Both the position numbers and the translations under genes were made by a program. Positions 41,403 through 50,368 of a DNA stretch of 64,000 nucleotides are shown here, one piece after another (the stretch's first letter is position 1; the number at the start of each line of letters is the position of its first letter). The stretch is from an uncultured Blautia sp. (lineage in GTDB: Bacteria; Bacillota; Clostridia; Lachnospirales; Lachnospiraceae): contig CALBGI010000024.1 of NCBI GenBank assembly GCA_937893675.1, positions 1 through 64,000 of the forward strand, in the 5' to 3' direction. The notes under the pieces were generated by a model. The model had not been told where the DNA came from, made no database searches, and worked only from the letters and a program-made list of their open reading frames with translations.

Positions 41403-42431
41403 TTAAGTCTCCTCTTCCTCCGGCTGCGCCCGCCTGAATACCAGACGCTCCAGCACCTCCATCAGCTTGTTGTAGACAAAGGCTATCGGCTCGCTTCCCA
41501 TAAGAAATACCATCACCAGAGAAACAAGGGCGCACACGCCCGGATTCAGGAACTGAGACATTGCCAGAACACCGAACCCGTTCATCAGGATCAAAACCGG
41601 ATAATGCAAAATAAAGGTCGCCATGGTATTTTTTCCCGCAAAGGTCACAGGAAACTTCTTGTCCGGAATGACCGCGATCAATGCAAATATGAGAATAAAA
41701 CAAATCAGATAGGTGAGAAGCCTGATGCCGATGCCAAGCTCGTTGGACAGACCGCAGGCCTCGTAGCCCGCATTGCCTCTCAAAATTGCCACGGAAATTT
41801 CGTTCTGAATGAGATAGTTTGGCAATAAATACAACAGCAGCAGCGTGCTCACCAGCAAAATCCATTTTCCTTTCATCCGGCGCAGCTTCTCTGTATATTG
41901 CGGCTTCCACAGATATCCTGCCACAAAGAACGGGAAAAATACTACAATTCGCGATAAAGAAAGGAAGGTTGTAAAGTTTGGCTCTGTCCCGGCCCACAGC
42001 CCCACCAGGATACTGACTGCCACAATAAAACGGACCTGTCCCAGCGCCTCAATGATCAAACGATAGGCAAGGAGCGCAAGCAGATACCACATCGCGCTGT
42101 TGGAGGGTCTCAGAAGCTGATAAGGGATCGGATCTCCGATTGCCGCATAGCTGGCCCAGGTCAGTGTATAGCCGAAAATATAGGGGATCATCATCCGGGC
42201 GGTGTTTTTCAGCGTGTCCTGCGGCCTCTGGGACAGATAGCCTGACACAAAAATAAACGCAGGCATATGAAACACAAAAATCCCGTAATAAATGTATTCT
42301 GCCGCCACATTTCCGTCAATCACCTGGAATGCGATCATATGGTTGAATACCACAAGAAAGATCAAGATCAGCTTAATATTATCCATATAGTAGGCATAGG
42401 CAGGCGCCTGGTCTGTTTGTCTGCTCCCCAT
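41403..42431 (-). CDS. Membrane acyltransferase (acyltransferase-3 family)
   Basis: About 342 residues if it starts at the ATG at 42431 (a second ATG at 42437 is closer to the GGGGGT site). Ten or so hydrophobic helices and the N-terminal YMDNIKLILIFLVVFNHMI block with its conserved histidine, then MPAFIFVSGYLS, mark the family. It O-acetylates or succinylates surface sugars or polyols. It is the first gene of the six-gene operon, 25 bp before the cytidylyltransferase fusion. Target polymer unknown. Confidence 0.85.
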   Translation of the reverse strand: MGSRQTDQAPAYAYYMDNIKLILIFLVVFNHMIAFQVIDGNVAAEYIYYGIFVFHMPAFIFVSGYLSQRPQDTLKNTARMMIPYIFGYTLTWASYAAIGDPIPYQLLRPSNSAMWYLLALLAYRLIIEALGQVRFIVAVSILVGLWAGTEPNFTTFLSLSRIVVFFPFFVAGYLWKPQYTEKLRRMKGKWILLVSTLLLLYLLPNYLIQNEISVAILRGNAGYEACGLSNELGIGIRLLTYLICFILIFALIAVIPDKKFPVTFAGKNTMATFILHYPVLILMNGFGVLAMSQFLNPGVCALVSLVMVFLMGSEPIAFVYNKLMEVLERLVFRRAQPEEEET

Positions 42432-42535
42432 GAACATAAACCCCCGGTAATTTCTCGTTGTATGATTACACGTCATATGATCACACATGTGCAAGCACAA
42501 ATGGGTTCAGACCTTTTGACACTGTAATCATATGT

Positions 42536-42564
42536 ATCATAGCACAGATTTAGTTCTTTTGGAA
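42536..42564 (-). promoter_or_regulatory. Promoter of the acyltransferase-to-SDR operon
   Basis: TTCCAA (42559-42564), 17 bp, TATGAT (42536-42541) on the minus strand. The 100-bp leader before the first gene has repeated short TGAT/ATCA and CACATGTG motifs around 42455-42545, possibly an operator. No other promoter is evident down to 34080. Confidence 0.5.
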
Positions 42565-42603
42565 TATAAATTTAACATTTACATAATGATATGTTCAAAA
42601 ACA

Positions 42604-44997
42604 TCATACTATTTTTAAAGCGTCGTAAAACTCCCCGGCTGCCCTCCGGTTATATGCCTCATAGTCCACATGAAGCGGCAAAATCTCCCCCCGCTCCCAG
42701 GCCTTCATCCCCTCGTAAATTCCCTCGGCGCTCAGTTCTGCCGCATATCCCCCGTGCTCCCGCACAAAATCTGCCGGTCCCGGGATGTCCGTACAGATCA
42801 CAGGAAGCCCCAACGTATCTGCCTCCAGAAGAGAAAGTCCCAGCGCCTCGTAGCGCGAGGGAAGCAGGAACAGATCACAGGCCTTCTCAACCGGCATGGG
42901 GTTTGCCATGGATTTTATGAGAAACACACAGTCCTCAAGCCCCAGGTTCCTGGCTCTTCTTCTGGTCTCCTCATAGCATTCCCCGCCTCCGCCGATAATC
43001 ACCAGCATACTGTCGGGAGCTTCCTTATGATACCTGGCAAAAGCGTCCAGAAGGATATCATGCCCCTTTTCCACGGAAAAGCGCCCCACCGTAACAAACT
43101 TAGGACCTGTTTTTTGAAGCGCCGCTTTCAATTCTTCCAGACTGTGGCTGGAAACTGTATCTTCATCAAAGCGGATTTCTTCCCGGGATTTTTTTTCCAC
43201 CCTCCGGTAATCGTGGCAGTTCTCCACCAGGCGAAGGCGTTTTTTGTCTCCGCCCAGCGCCAGAACACTGTCGTAAGCGCTTTTTCCGGCTGCCGCGACA
43301 AAATCATACCCTCTGTACGCCTCCCTGAGCAGCCCTTCGCTGTGATTTTGCTTGGTTTCCAGTTCGCGCACCATATCGCTGTGCACAAAGATCCCTTTGC
43401 GGCAGGGCGCCTGCAAAAACAGGCCGGTCACCTTTCTCTCATAGCCGGTGTAGTGGATGCACCAGGCAAAGTCTGCGCCGCCAAAGTTCCGGTCATATTC
43501 CCTTTTGTAAAATTTCTCAAGCGTTCTGCGCACAAACCCGCAATTTATCCGGAAACGATAAGAAAGCGCTGCCGCTGTCGCCTCGGAAAGAGTGAGAAAC
43601 CACCCCTGGGACATGGGGACCGCCCGCACAAACTCCGGCAAAATCCCCACCCGCAGCGGATTTTTTTTGAAATGCTCCGTCTGGAAAGAAGCAAAATAAT
43701 TGTAGTGCTCCCTATCCGCATTTGCCATCAGATTCAGAAAAGACGCCGTGATCCCGTTTCCGCCAAGCCCGCCTACGTAAAACAGCAGATTGCTTTTTCC
43801 ATTTCCCTTCGGAGCTTCTTCCAGGATTCCCGAAACTTCTTTTCCCAACAAGATCCTCTGGCAGAGCTTTTTCGCAGCCTCTTTTCCGTCATAGGGGCAG
43901 TATTGGCGCAGAAACTCCCTGTCATCGTACGCTTTGGGGCTTCTGAGCTCCAGCAAAAGGCTTTCCACCGTCCCGGCCACCGGAAAGGGCAGTTCCTCGT
44001 AAGAAAGATAACAGTCTCGCTCTTCTTTAAATTCTTCCCGGTCAAACGGAAAGAAGATCACTTTTCCGTCTTTTTTATTCGCATAATCGTAAAATACGCT
44101 GGAATAATCGGTCACAAGGCAGTCGGCCGCCGCCAAAAGCTCGTAAATATCCAGCTTTTGCGGCGCAGGTTTCACATGGGAAAAACTCTCAAAGGACAAA
44201 ATCTGCCCCACAAAGGGGTGAAGACGCACATAAAGCACCTCGTTCTCCTCAAGACCTGCATCCAGCGTTCCCAGAATTTCCCGAATCCGCTCCGCCTGGC
44301 GAAGACGCGCCTCTTGTGTCTGCCCGGCCTTCTCTGCCCCCCGCCAGGTCGGCAGATAGCAGTAAATCCGTTTCTCTTCCAGTCCCAGTTTCTTCCTTAT
44401 ATCAAGAGCCGTTTTCTCCCGAAAAAACACCTGGTTCCGCGGCTGCCCCGCATACAGATATTTCCCCTTATACAGCTGCTCCAAATTCTGGGCATCCGCA
44501 AACGTCTCCCTTACAAAAGGGCTGGCGCAGACCACATAATCTGCCATGAGAAAATTCCGCTGCACATTTCCCATGGAATACACGCCCGCAGGAACATCCC
44601 TGCCGAATTTTTTGAAGGGAGTGCCGTGCCAGGTATTGACCAGCACCTGGCCCTGTTTTTTGATAAACCGTCTCGGAAACGACGTGTCCGTGAAAAGAAA
44701 GCCTGCCGAGGCCAGAAGATAAAAATAACGGAGACTTCCGCACTCCACGAGATTGATCCGATCCGCATGGCAGGAGCCAAGGAGCGCGCGGGCGTGCGGC
44801 ATTTCTTTTTTATTGCAGGCAAGATAACAGGTATGATCCTGAAATTCTTCTCCCTCCAGAGCTTCTGCGATCCGAAGAATATTGCTGCCCAGATCTTCTC
44901 CGTTTTTGGATTCCAGAAGGACCCGATGTTCACGGATCTTCCCCTTTTCGTACCACCAGGCATACCATGTATTTTTCAGAAGACTCAAAAAACGCAT
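42604..44997 (-). CDS. TagF-like glycerophosphotransferase fused to a GT4 glycosyltransferase
   Basis: A 797-residue bifunctional protein starting at the ATG at 44997, 11 bp after the previous gene. Residues about 75-400 are a CDP-glycerol glycerophosphotransferase domain with NTWHGTPFKKFGRDV, YLPTWRGAE and CLVTDYSSVFYDYA. Residues about 415-797 are a GT-B, GT4-type glycosyltransferase with GGLGGNG, VTVGRFSVEKGHDILLDAF and the PSRYEALGLSLLEADTLGLPV donor site. It could add a glycerophosphate and a sugar to the same chain. It is the last gene of the tagD operon. Confidence 0.88.
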   Translation of the reverse strand: MRFLSLLKNTWYAWWYEKGKIREHRVLLESKNGEDLGSNILRIAEALEGEEFQDHTCYLACNKKEMPHARALLGSCHADRINLVECGSLRYFYLLASAGFLFTDTSFPRRFIKKQGQVLVNTWHGTPFKKFGRDVPAGVYSMGNVQRNFLMADYVVCASPFVRETFADAQNLEQLYKGKYLYAGQPRNQVFFREKTALDIRKKLGLEEKRIYCYLPTWRGAEKAGQTQEARLRQAERIREILGTLDAGLEENEVLYVRLHPFVGQILSFESFSHVKPAPQKLDIYELLAAADCLVTDYSSVFYDYANKKDGKVIFFPFDREEFKEERDCYLSYEELPFPVAGTVESLLLELRSPKAYDDREFLRQYCPYDGKEAAKKLCQRILLGKEVSGILEEAPKGNGKSNLLFYVGGLGGNGITASFLNLMANADREHYNYFASFQTEHFKKNPLRVGILPEFVRAVPMSQGWFLTLSEATAAALSYRFRINCGFVRRTLEKFYKREYDRNFGGADFAWCIHYTGYERKVTGLFLQAPCRKGIFVHSDMVRELETKQNHSEGLLREAYRGYDFVAAAGKSAYDSVLALGGDKKRLRLVENCHDYRRVEKKSREEIRFDEDTVSSHSLEELKAALQKTGPKFVTVGRFSVEKGHDILLDAFARYHKEAPDSMLVIIGGGGECYEETRRRARNLGLEDCVFLIKSMANPMPVEKACDLFLLPSRYEALGLSLLEADTLGLPVICTDIPGPADFVREHGGYAAELSAEGIYEGMKAWERGEILPLHVDYEAYNRRAAGEFYDALKIV

Positions 44998-45008
44998 ACA
45001 GCTTTCCC

Positions 45009-46241
45009 TCAACCAAGAATCTCCTCCAGAACCCGGGCGCTGCACGGCTCTCTGTGAGGATTATATTTATTGTTAAACGCGCGGTAGGTCTCATCCACCT
45101 GAAAATCCCGGAACAGCTCCCGGATATCCCGGGAAATATCACGCTCTTCCTGTATCACCGGCCCTGGAAATTCCTCTGTTCCAAAGTAGAAATCCCGAAG
45201 CTCGTGCTTGTATTCCTCGTAATCATACATATAAAAAAGAATGGGCCGCTCAAGATTGGCATAGTCAAAAAACACGCTGGAATAATCCGTGATCAGCATG
45301 TCTGCTGCCAGATACAGCTCATTGATGTCATCGTAGTCCGATACATTGCGGATAAAGCCCCCGAACTTCTCAAAATCAAACCGGGTGCTGATCAGATAAT
45401 GCGCCCGGAACAGGATCACGCAATCCTCTTCCAGATTTCGTCTCAATGCATCAAAATCAATTCCCAGCCGATAGGTATAGCCTTCCCCGGCAGTGTGCTG
45501 ATTATCCCGCCAGGTTGGGGCATACAGGATCACCTTTTTGCCAGGCCCAATCCCCAGCTTCTTTCGGATCGCCGCCCCTCTTCCATTATCCGGCGCAAGA
45601 AGCGCGTCGTTTCGGGGATAGCCATACTCCAGGATTTTTGCCTGACTGCCCAGGCGAAAGGCGCTCGTTATCTTCTCGGAATAAAAAGGCGACGGAGAGG
45701 GCAGATAATCCGCCCGCTGCCCCTCTCTGGCGTACTCCGCGGCAGTCCTTTTTTGCTGGGCCTTTGAAATCCCGGTGCTTTCCACGTCACAGCCGATTTT
45801 TTTCAGCGGAGTGCCGTGCCAGGTCTGCACATAAATCTGCTCCGGCCGCTTCTCAATTCCCGCTGCCAGCCGGTAGTTGGTTATCCACACTCCTGCGCGG
45901 GCATAATATTCATAGTATTCCGCGGAGCCATATTTTACCAGAATGGTTCCCGGATTCTCAAGAAGCTCCCTGTGCGCTTCCGGATTCCGGAACATCCACA
46001 CTTTTTTATAGCTTTGGTACTGTTCCATGGAACACATGGCCTCGTACAGCGCTTTCGGGCTGCAGGCGTACTGGTTGCCTAAAAAAGCTTCAAAAATCAC
46101 CGTCTCCCTCTCCACAGGAAAACGGTGCGTATATCCCCGGTATCTTCTCCTCTGCACGCTCTCGTAGAGGGCAATGGAGAATTCCTTTACCCGGGGGGAA
46201 ATGTTAATCAGTTTTTTGGCTGTCTTTACCAGACTCCCCAT
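45009..46241 (-). CDS. CDP-glycerol:poly(glycerophosphate) glycerophosphotransferase (TagF/TagB-like)
   Basis: A 410-residue transferase. The family motifs VQTWHGTPLKKIG, ILYAPTWRDN and MLITDYSSVFFDYANLERPILFYMYD are complete. This enzyme class polymerises or primes teichoic acid by transferring glycerol phosphate from CDP-glycerol. Its start lies 38 bp inside the 3' end of the preceding TagF-like gene, a long overlap that suggests coupling. The N-terminal membrane-association region is short. Primer or polymer role cannot be separated by motif. Confidence 0.9.
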   Translation of the reverse strand: MGSLVKTAKKLINISPRVKEFSIALYESVQRRRYRGYTHRFPVERETVIFEAFLGNQYACSPKALYEAMCSMEQYQSYKKVWMFRNPEAHRELLENPGTILVKYGSAEYYEYYARAGVWITNYRLAAGIEKRPEQIYVQTWHGTPLKKIGCDVESTGISKAQQKRTAAEYAREGQRADYLPSPSPFYSEKITSAFRLGSQAKILEYGYPRNDALLAPDNGRGAAIRKKLGIGPGKKVILYAPTWRDNQHTAGEGYTYRLGIDFDALRRNLEEDCVILFRAHYLISTRFDFEKFGGFIRNVSDYDDINELYLAADMLITDYSSVFFDYANLERPILFYMYDYEEYKHELRDFYFGTEEFPGPVIQEERDISRDIRELFRDFQVDETYRAFNNKYNPHREPCSARVLEEILG

Positions 46242-47397
46242 ATTCTATCTCCTTCAAAATCTGCCTGCAGATTTCCAGCGCGCAGGGACGCCTGATTTCG
46301 TTAAAAAAGTGGTTGACTCTGTCCCGTTCCTTCCGGTAGGAATCCTCTCCGCCCAGAAGGGTTGCCAGAGCCTTTGTAAACTCCGCCTGCGTTTCCGGCT
46401 TCGGTCCCGGCGTCACTTTTTCGTAGGTGAAATTCATCCCGCGCTCGTCCAGATATTCCTCCTTGTCGTAAGGCAGAAAGATCATGGGCTTTCCTGTCAG
46501 CAGATAATCAATATAAATGCTGGAATAATCCGTGACAAGCAGGTCAAAAATCCCCAGGAGCCCGGTGATGTCCTCCGCTTCCTCCACACCCAGATACCGG
46601 ATGCGGGAAGACAGGTAAACATTGGCGCTGCTTTTTTCCTGTACATGCGTGCGCACAAAGATCAAAAGCTTTTCTTTTTCCAGAAAATCCCCCAGCGTGT
46701 CACGGTCATAATCCGCAAAAGGAAACAGCCGGGTCTCGCCCCCGTCCCGGAATGTGGGCGCATACAGGATAATATTCTTATATTCCGGAAGATCCCGGTA
46801 CAGACCTCTCAGGATCGCCTCCCGGTCATGGGCAACAAAAATCCCGTCGTTTCTGGGCTGCCCCCACACACGGATCCGCTCTTCGCCCACGCCGAAGCTC
46901 TTTGCCATGACAGGCACAAGCCCCCTGGATGTCGTCAGAATATGCGTATAATTTTCCGAAAAAATCTTTCGGAAATAAACCCTCGCCGTGCGCTTCAAAT
47001 TCCGGTCCATAAGCGCAATTCTCTTGAGGGGAACTCCATGCCACAGATTGACGATCAGGCGGTTTTCTCCAAGGCCCGTTCCGTACACCGGCAGACCAGC
47101 GGAGGTAAACCATACGCCGGCTCCCAAAACCTTTTTGATGCCCTCTGCCGTGTTCGTTTCAATAAAGTACGCTTCCCCGTGGAGCTCTCCCAGTTTTTTG
47201 CGGAGCGCATCGTCATTGATGACAAAATAAGGGGTGATCTCAGGCAGATTTTCCTTGACATATTCAAATAAATACTTGGAATTGTAGTTATAATACCTGT
47301 TTTCCGTGGAGGAAAACACCCATATATAAGGATTCGGCGCGATGCCTTTGTTCTTTTTCAAAAGCTGCGCCGTCAGAAGATTCTTCCATTTGCTCAT
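46204..47397 (-). CDS. CDP-glycerol glycerophosphotransferase family protein (TagF/TagB-like)
   Basis: A 397-residue relative of the next gene, with VNLWHGVPLKRIAL, ILYAPTFRDGG and LLVTDYSSIYIDYLLTGKPMIFLPYD. The ATG overlaps the stop of the GT2 gene (ATGA). With the two other TagF-like domains downstream there are three such domains in one operon, as expected when a linkage unit, a primer and the main chain each have their own enzyme. Confidence 0.9.
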   Translation of the reverse strand: MSKWKNLLTAQLLKKNKGIAPNPYIWVFSSTENRYYNYNSKYLFEYVKENLPEITPYFVINDDALRKKLGELHGEAYFIETNTAEGIKKVLGAGVWFTSAGLPVYGTGLGENRLIVNLWHGVPLKRIALMDRNLKRTARVYFRKIFSENYTHILTTSRGLVPVMAKSFGVGEERIRVWGQPRNDGIFVAHDREAILRGLYRDLPEYKNIILYAPTFRDGGETRLFPFADYDRDTLGDFLEKEKLLIFVRTHVQEKSSANVYLSSRIRYLGVEEAEDITGLLGIFDLLVTDYSSIYIDYLLTGKPMIFLPYDKEEYLDERGMNFTYEKVTPGPKPETQAEFTKALATLLGGEDSYRKERDRVNHFFNEIRRPCALEICRQILKEIEYGESGKDSQKTD

Positions 47398-48155
47398 GAG
47401 GTTCCTTTCCAGCCGCCGTATTTCTGCAGCCCATGCACTGCGTAGGAGGCAAAAAACAGCGTGCTTTTTATCCTTCCGTACCCCATACAGCGGTACACCC
47501 TGTAGGTCATGGCAGCGGAATGCAGCTTGTTCCCGGATTTGCCCTCCCGGCGCAGACGATATTTCAGATATGGCCGGTTGATCCCCACCGCACGCCCGTA
47601 TTTTTGAAGCACGCGAAGCCAGGTGAGATAGTCCTCATGGATATCGTCCCTCTCCATGGGAAATTCCAGAGCCACATCCCGGCGGAGCAGTACGGAGGAG
47701 CAGTTGATGCTGTTGTGTTTCAGAAGCTCCCGGTAGGTAATGACTTCTTTGACCGGGATCACACGTCCGGTGGAAGCTCCGTCCTCCCGCACAAGCTCGC
47801 GCCCGGTGGTGCACAGCACATCGCCGGTTCTCATAATCGCCGCAAGCTGCGCCGCGAGCTTTCCTTTTTCCCACCAGTCGTCTGCGTCCAGAAACGCCAC
47901 ATAGGTTCCTGACGCTTTCTGCACGCCCCGGTTACGGCTTCCGGCAGCCCCGAGGTTCACGGGATTGGAAAAATAGCGAAAATCCGGACGCCCCAGATAG
48001 GGCTTCAGCACCTCAAGAAGCCCGTCTCTGGAACCGTCATCAATGACCAGCACCTCAAGAGGGACCTCCTGGGCAAAAGCGCTGTCCAGCGCCTGAACAA
48101 TGTAAGCGGCACAGTTGTAGGCCGGTATCACCACAGAAACCATTGGCTGTTCCAT
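47394..48155 (-). CDS. Family 2 glycosyltransferase
   Basis: A GT-A fold transferase of about 253 residues. It begins VSVVIPAYNCAAYIVQALDS and has the VIDDGSRDG and AFLDADDWW (DXD-type) motifs for the nucleotide-sugar donor, and DIHEDYLTWLRVLQKYG near the acceptor site. I place the start at the ATG at 48155; a GTG at 48164 overlaps the tagD stop and is an alternative. It probably decorates or links the glycerophosphate polymer. Sugar unknown. Confidence 0.88.
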   Translation of the reverse strand: MEQPMVSVVIPAYNCAAYIVQALDSAFAQEVPLEVLVIDDGSRDGLLEVLKPYLGRPDFRYFSNPVNLGAAGSRNRGVQKASGTYVAFLDADDWWEKGKLAAQLAAIMRTGDVLCTTGRELVREDGASTGRVIPVKEVITYRELLKHNSINCSSVLLRRDVALEFPMERDDIHEDYLTWLRVLQKYGRAVGINRPYLKYRLRREGKSGNKLHSAAMTYRVYRCMGYGRIKSTLFFASYAVHGLQKYGGWKGTS

Positions 48156-48160
48156 ATCGA

Positions 48161-48556
48161 TCACTCTCTGTTCAAATCGCTTTTTATCTGCGTAGTGGAT
48201 ATTTCTTTTGTGCGCGGCAGATATACTACCCGGCAGCCTTCTTTTTCCAGAAAGTCAAATTTCCCTTTCCAGTCGTCTCCCATGACAAAGGTATCCACAT
48301 GGTACTCCCGGATGTCACTGGCCTTCTGTTCCCAGCTCTCCTCCGGAATCACCAGATCCACATAGCGGATGGCCTCCAGAAGCTGCCTGCGCTCCTCGTA
48401 GGAAAAATAGCTTTTTTTCTTTTTTTCATTCCAGTTAAATTCATCTGTGGACAGCGCTACAATGAGATAATCTCCCATCTGCTTTGCCCGCCGCAGCAGG
48501 TTGATATGTCCATAGTGAAGCAAATCAAATGTTCCGTAGGTAATGACCCTTTTCAT
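48161..48556 (-). CDS. tagD: Glycerol-3-phosphate cytidylyltransferase
   Basis: A 131-residue enzyme that makes CDP-glycerol from CTP and sn-glycerol 3-phosphate. The start at 48556 (MKRVITYGTFDLLHYGHINLLRRA) gives the normal length; upstream frame extension carries no site. HYGH and the C-terminal ISTTQIKSDL motif are intact. It is the first gene of the polymerase operon, feeding the TagF-like enzymes downstream. Its homologue fused to a Gfo/Idh domain at 40070 has a different C-terminal half. Confidence 0.95.
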   Translation of the reverse strand: MKRVITYGTFDLLHYGHINLLRRAKQMGDYLIVALSTDEFNWNEKKKKSYFSYEERRQLLEAIRYVDLVIPEESWEQKASDIREYHVDTFVMGDDWKGKFDFLEKEGCRVVYLPRTKEISTTQIKSDLNRE

Positions 48557-48587
48557 TCTCTTATTCTCCCGCAGATACTGTTTTTTA

Positions 48588-48616
48588 ATCATATCATATT
48601 CAGTGCCTGTTTTCAA
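48588..48616 (-). promoter_or_regulatory. Promoter of the tagD operon
   Basis: TTGAAA (48611-48616), 17 bp, TATGAT (48588-48593) on the minus strand, 32 bp ahead of tagD. A plus-strand promoter lies 60 bp away, so polymer synthesis and export diverge from one regulatory gap. Confidence 0.7.
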
Positions 48617-48673
48617 CGGCGGACTTTGGAAGCGCCCCTGTGCGGACGAACGCCCGACCCGCTCCTTTTTGCC

Positions 48674-48702
48674 TTGCCAACTCCTCCTTCTTGCGGTATG
48701 AT
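48674..48702 (+). promoter_or_regulatory. Promoter of the polymer-export ABC genes
   Basis: TTGCCA (48674-48679), 17 bp, TATGAT (48697-48702), 54 bp ahead of the permease gene. Confidence 0.7.
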
Positions 48703-48756
48703 AGAGTGAACTTATCTTAAAAATCACAATGTCAAAAAACAGGAGCGGATTTTTCT

Positions 48757-49542
48757 ATGTTTTCCAGATTTTGTACACACATGAAAAAATACTGGCGATA
48801 CGCCTTTTACTCCTCCCGGTCAAGCCTGAAGTCCGAGGTGGCCAACTCCTACCTCAACTGGCTGTGGTGGATTCTCGACCCGCTGTGCTTCATGATGATC
48901 TATGCCTTTATCTTCGGATACGTATTCCATGCTTCCGAGCCCTATTTCCCGGTGTTCATTTTTATCGGCATCACCATGTGGGATTTTTTCAACAAAAGTA
49001 TGGTGCAGAGCGTCAAGCTTGTGCGGCAGAACAAAGCCATTGTGTCCAAGGTTTACCTTCCAAAATACGTACTGCTTCTGGTAAAAATGGGCATCAACGG
49101 CTTCAAAATGCTGGTTTCCGTGGGCATCATCATCTGTATGCTTGTGGTGTGGCGCGTTCCCGTTACTTGGCGGGTCGTGTATGCCCTCCCCATTCTTCTT
49201 ACCCTGGTGATCCTTACCTTCGGCTTCGGATGCTTTCTCATGCACTACGGCGTATTTATCGAGGATTTGTCCAACGTGCTGAATATCGCCCTGCGGCTGA
49301 TGTTTTACATGACCGGTATTTTCTGGAACATCATGACCCGCCTTCCGGCGCCCTACAACAAATATATTGCAAAGTGCAATCCCATTGCCTTTCTGCTCTC
49401 CTCCATGAGGGACTGCGTGCTGTACGGCAAGTCTCCCAGCCTGAAATGGCTGCTCCTTTGGTTTGTCATCGGTGTTGTCATCAGCATTCTGGGAATCCGT
49501 AAAATTTACAAATACGAAAACAGCTATGTAAAAGTGATCTAA
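48757..49542 (+). CDS. ABC-2 type polysaccharide/teichoic acid export permease (TagG-like)
   Basis: A 261-residue membrane protein with six hydrophobic helices. The NSYLNWLWWILDPLCFMMIYAFIFGYVF opening and the NPIAFLLSSMRDCVLYG segment are typical of O-antigen and teichoic acid exporters. The start follows CAGGAGCGG. It is followed after 17 bp by its ATPase. With TagF-type genes divergent from it, it probably flips lipid-linked glycerophosphate polymer across the membrane. Confidence 0.9.
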   Translation: MFSRFCTHMKKYWRYAFYSSRSSLKSEVANSYLNWLWWILDPLCFMMIYAFIFGYVFHASEPYFPVFIFIGITMWDFFNKSMVQSVKLVRQNKAIVSKVYLPKYVLLLVKMGINGFKMLVSVGIIICMLVVWRVPVTWRVVYALPILLTLVILTFGFGCFLMHYGVFIEDLSNVLNIALRLMFYMTGIFWNIMTRLPAPYNKYIAKCNPIAFLLSSMRDCVLYGKSPSLKWLLLWFVIGVVISILGIRKIYKYENSYVKVI

Positions 49543-49559
49543 ATAAAAGAGGATTGATT

Positions 49560-50297
49560 ATGGAAGAAACAACTGCCATTGAAGTAAAAGACCTGGTCAT
49601 CAGCTACCGGGATTTGAAAAAAACCTCCATCAAGCGGAATTTTCTCAAGCTTCACCGCCGCAAGGCTGAGAATTTTGTGGCCGTCAAGGGAATCTCCTTC
49701 ACCGTACAAAAGGGAGAGATCCTTGGCATTATCGGCAAAAACGGAAGCGGAAAATCCACCACGCTAAACGCCATCGCGGGTATCTTTTCCCCGGATTCCG
49801 GCTCCATTGACCTGCACGGAAACAGCGTTTCCCTTTTGTCCATCGGTGTGGGCTTCCAAAAAGAAATGTCCGGCCGCGAAAACATCATTCTCTCCGGCCT
49901 GCTTCTGGGCTTCACAGAAAAAGAGGTTCGGGAAAAAGAACAGGAAATCATCGATTTTTCCGAGCTGGGCGACTTTATCGACAAGCCGGTGCGCACCTAC
50001 TCCAGCGGCATGTACTCCAAGCTGGCCTTCTCTATCACAGCCATTCTGGAGACCGATATCATGCTCATCGACGAGGTGCTCAGCGTCGGCGACCAGAAAT
50101 TCAAGAAAAAAAGCTACAAAAAAATGAAAAGTCTCATCTCCGACAAAAGCCGGACAGTGCTCATCGTATCCCACAATATTTCCACACTCCAGGAGCTGTG
50201 CGACACGATCATGTGGATGCATGACGGCGAAATCCGCCGCATTGGGGAACCGGAACCGGTTCTGACAGAATATATGGAGTTTATGGATGCAAATTAA
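49560..50297 (+). CDS. ABC transporter ATPase for polymer export (TagH-like)
   Basis: A 245-residue ATPase starting at the ATG at 49560 after AAGAGG. Walker A is GKNGSGKST, the signature is YSSGMYSKLAFS, and Walker B is DIMLIDEVLSVGD, the variant of the polysaccharide exporter group. It has no C-terminal extension of the kind seen in Bacillus TagH (over 500 residues), so it is only the core domain. It is coupled to the permease. Confidence 0.92.
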   Translation: MEETTAIEVKDLVISYRDLKKTSIKRNFLKLHRRKAENFVAVKGISFTVQKGEILGIIGKNGSGKSTTLNAIAGIFSPDSGSIDLHGNSVSLLSIGVGFQKEMSGRENIILSGLLLGFTEKEVREKEQEIIDFSELGDFIDKPVRTYSSGMYSKLAFSITAILETDIMLIDEVLSVGDQKFKKKSYKKMKSLISDKSRTVLIVSHNISTLQELCDTIMWMHDGEIRRIGEPEPVLTEYMEFMDAN

Positions 50298-50302
50298 AAA
50301 TG

Positions 50303-50366
50303 AGGAGCTGTCGCAATATCACGCCCCGGCGGTACCATCGCAGGTGTTTCTTGCAGCAGCTCCTTA
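50303..50366. terminator. Hairpin terminator shared by the export ATPase and the sugar transferase
   Basis: GGAGCTG pairs with CAGCTCC, and GCAA with TTGC inside it. T-rich sequence lies on both sides, so it can end both convergent transcripts. Its first 37 bases closely match the hairpin after the V-ATPase operon (15459-15533), including the internal CCGGCGGTA sequence. Confidence 0.8.
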
Positions 50367-50368
50367 TC

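Noticed and set aside
34080..42431. Reading the LicD operon as aminoethylphosphonate biosynthesis
   Set aside because: There is no PEP mutase or transaminase, and the ThDP enzyme is a full-size acetolactate synthase-type protein, longer than a typical phosphonopyruvate decarboxylase.
42670..45057. A 795-codon plus-strand frame over the TagF-GT4 gene
   Set aside because: It mirrors a well-supported gene on the other strand, and its translation is low-complexity and basic without family motifs.
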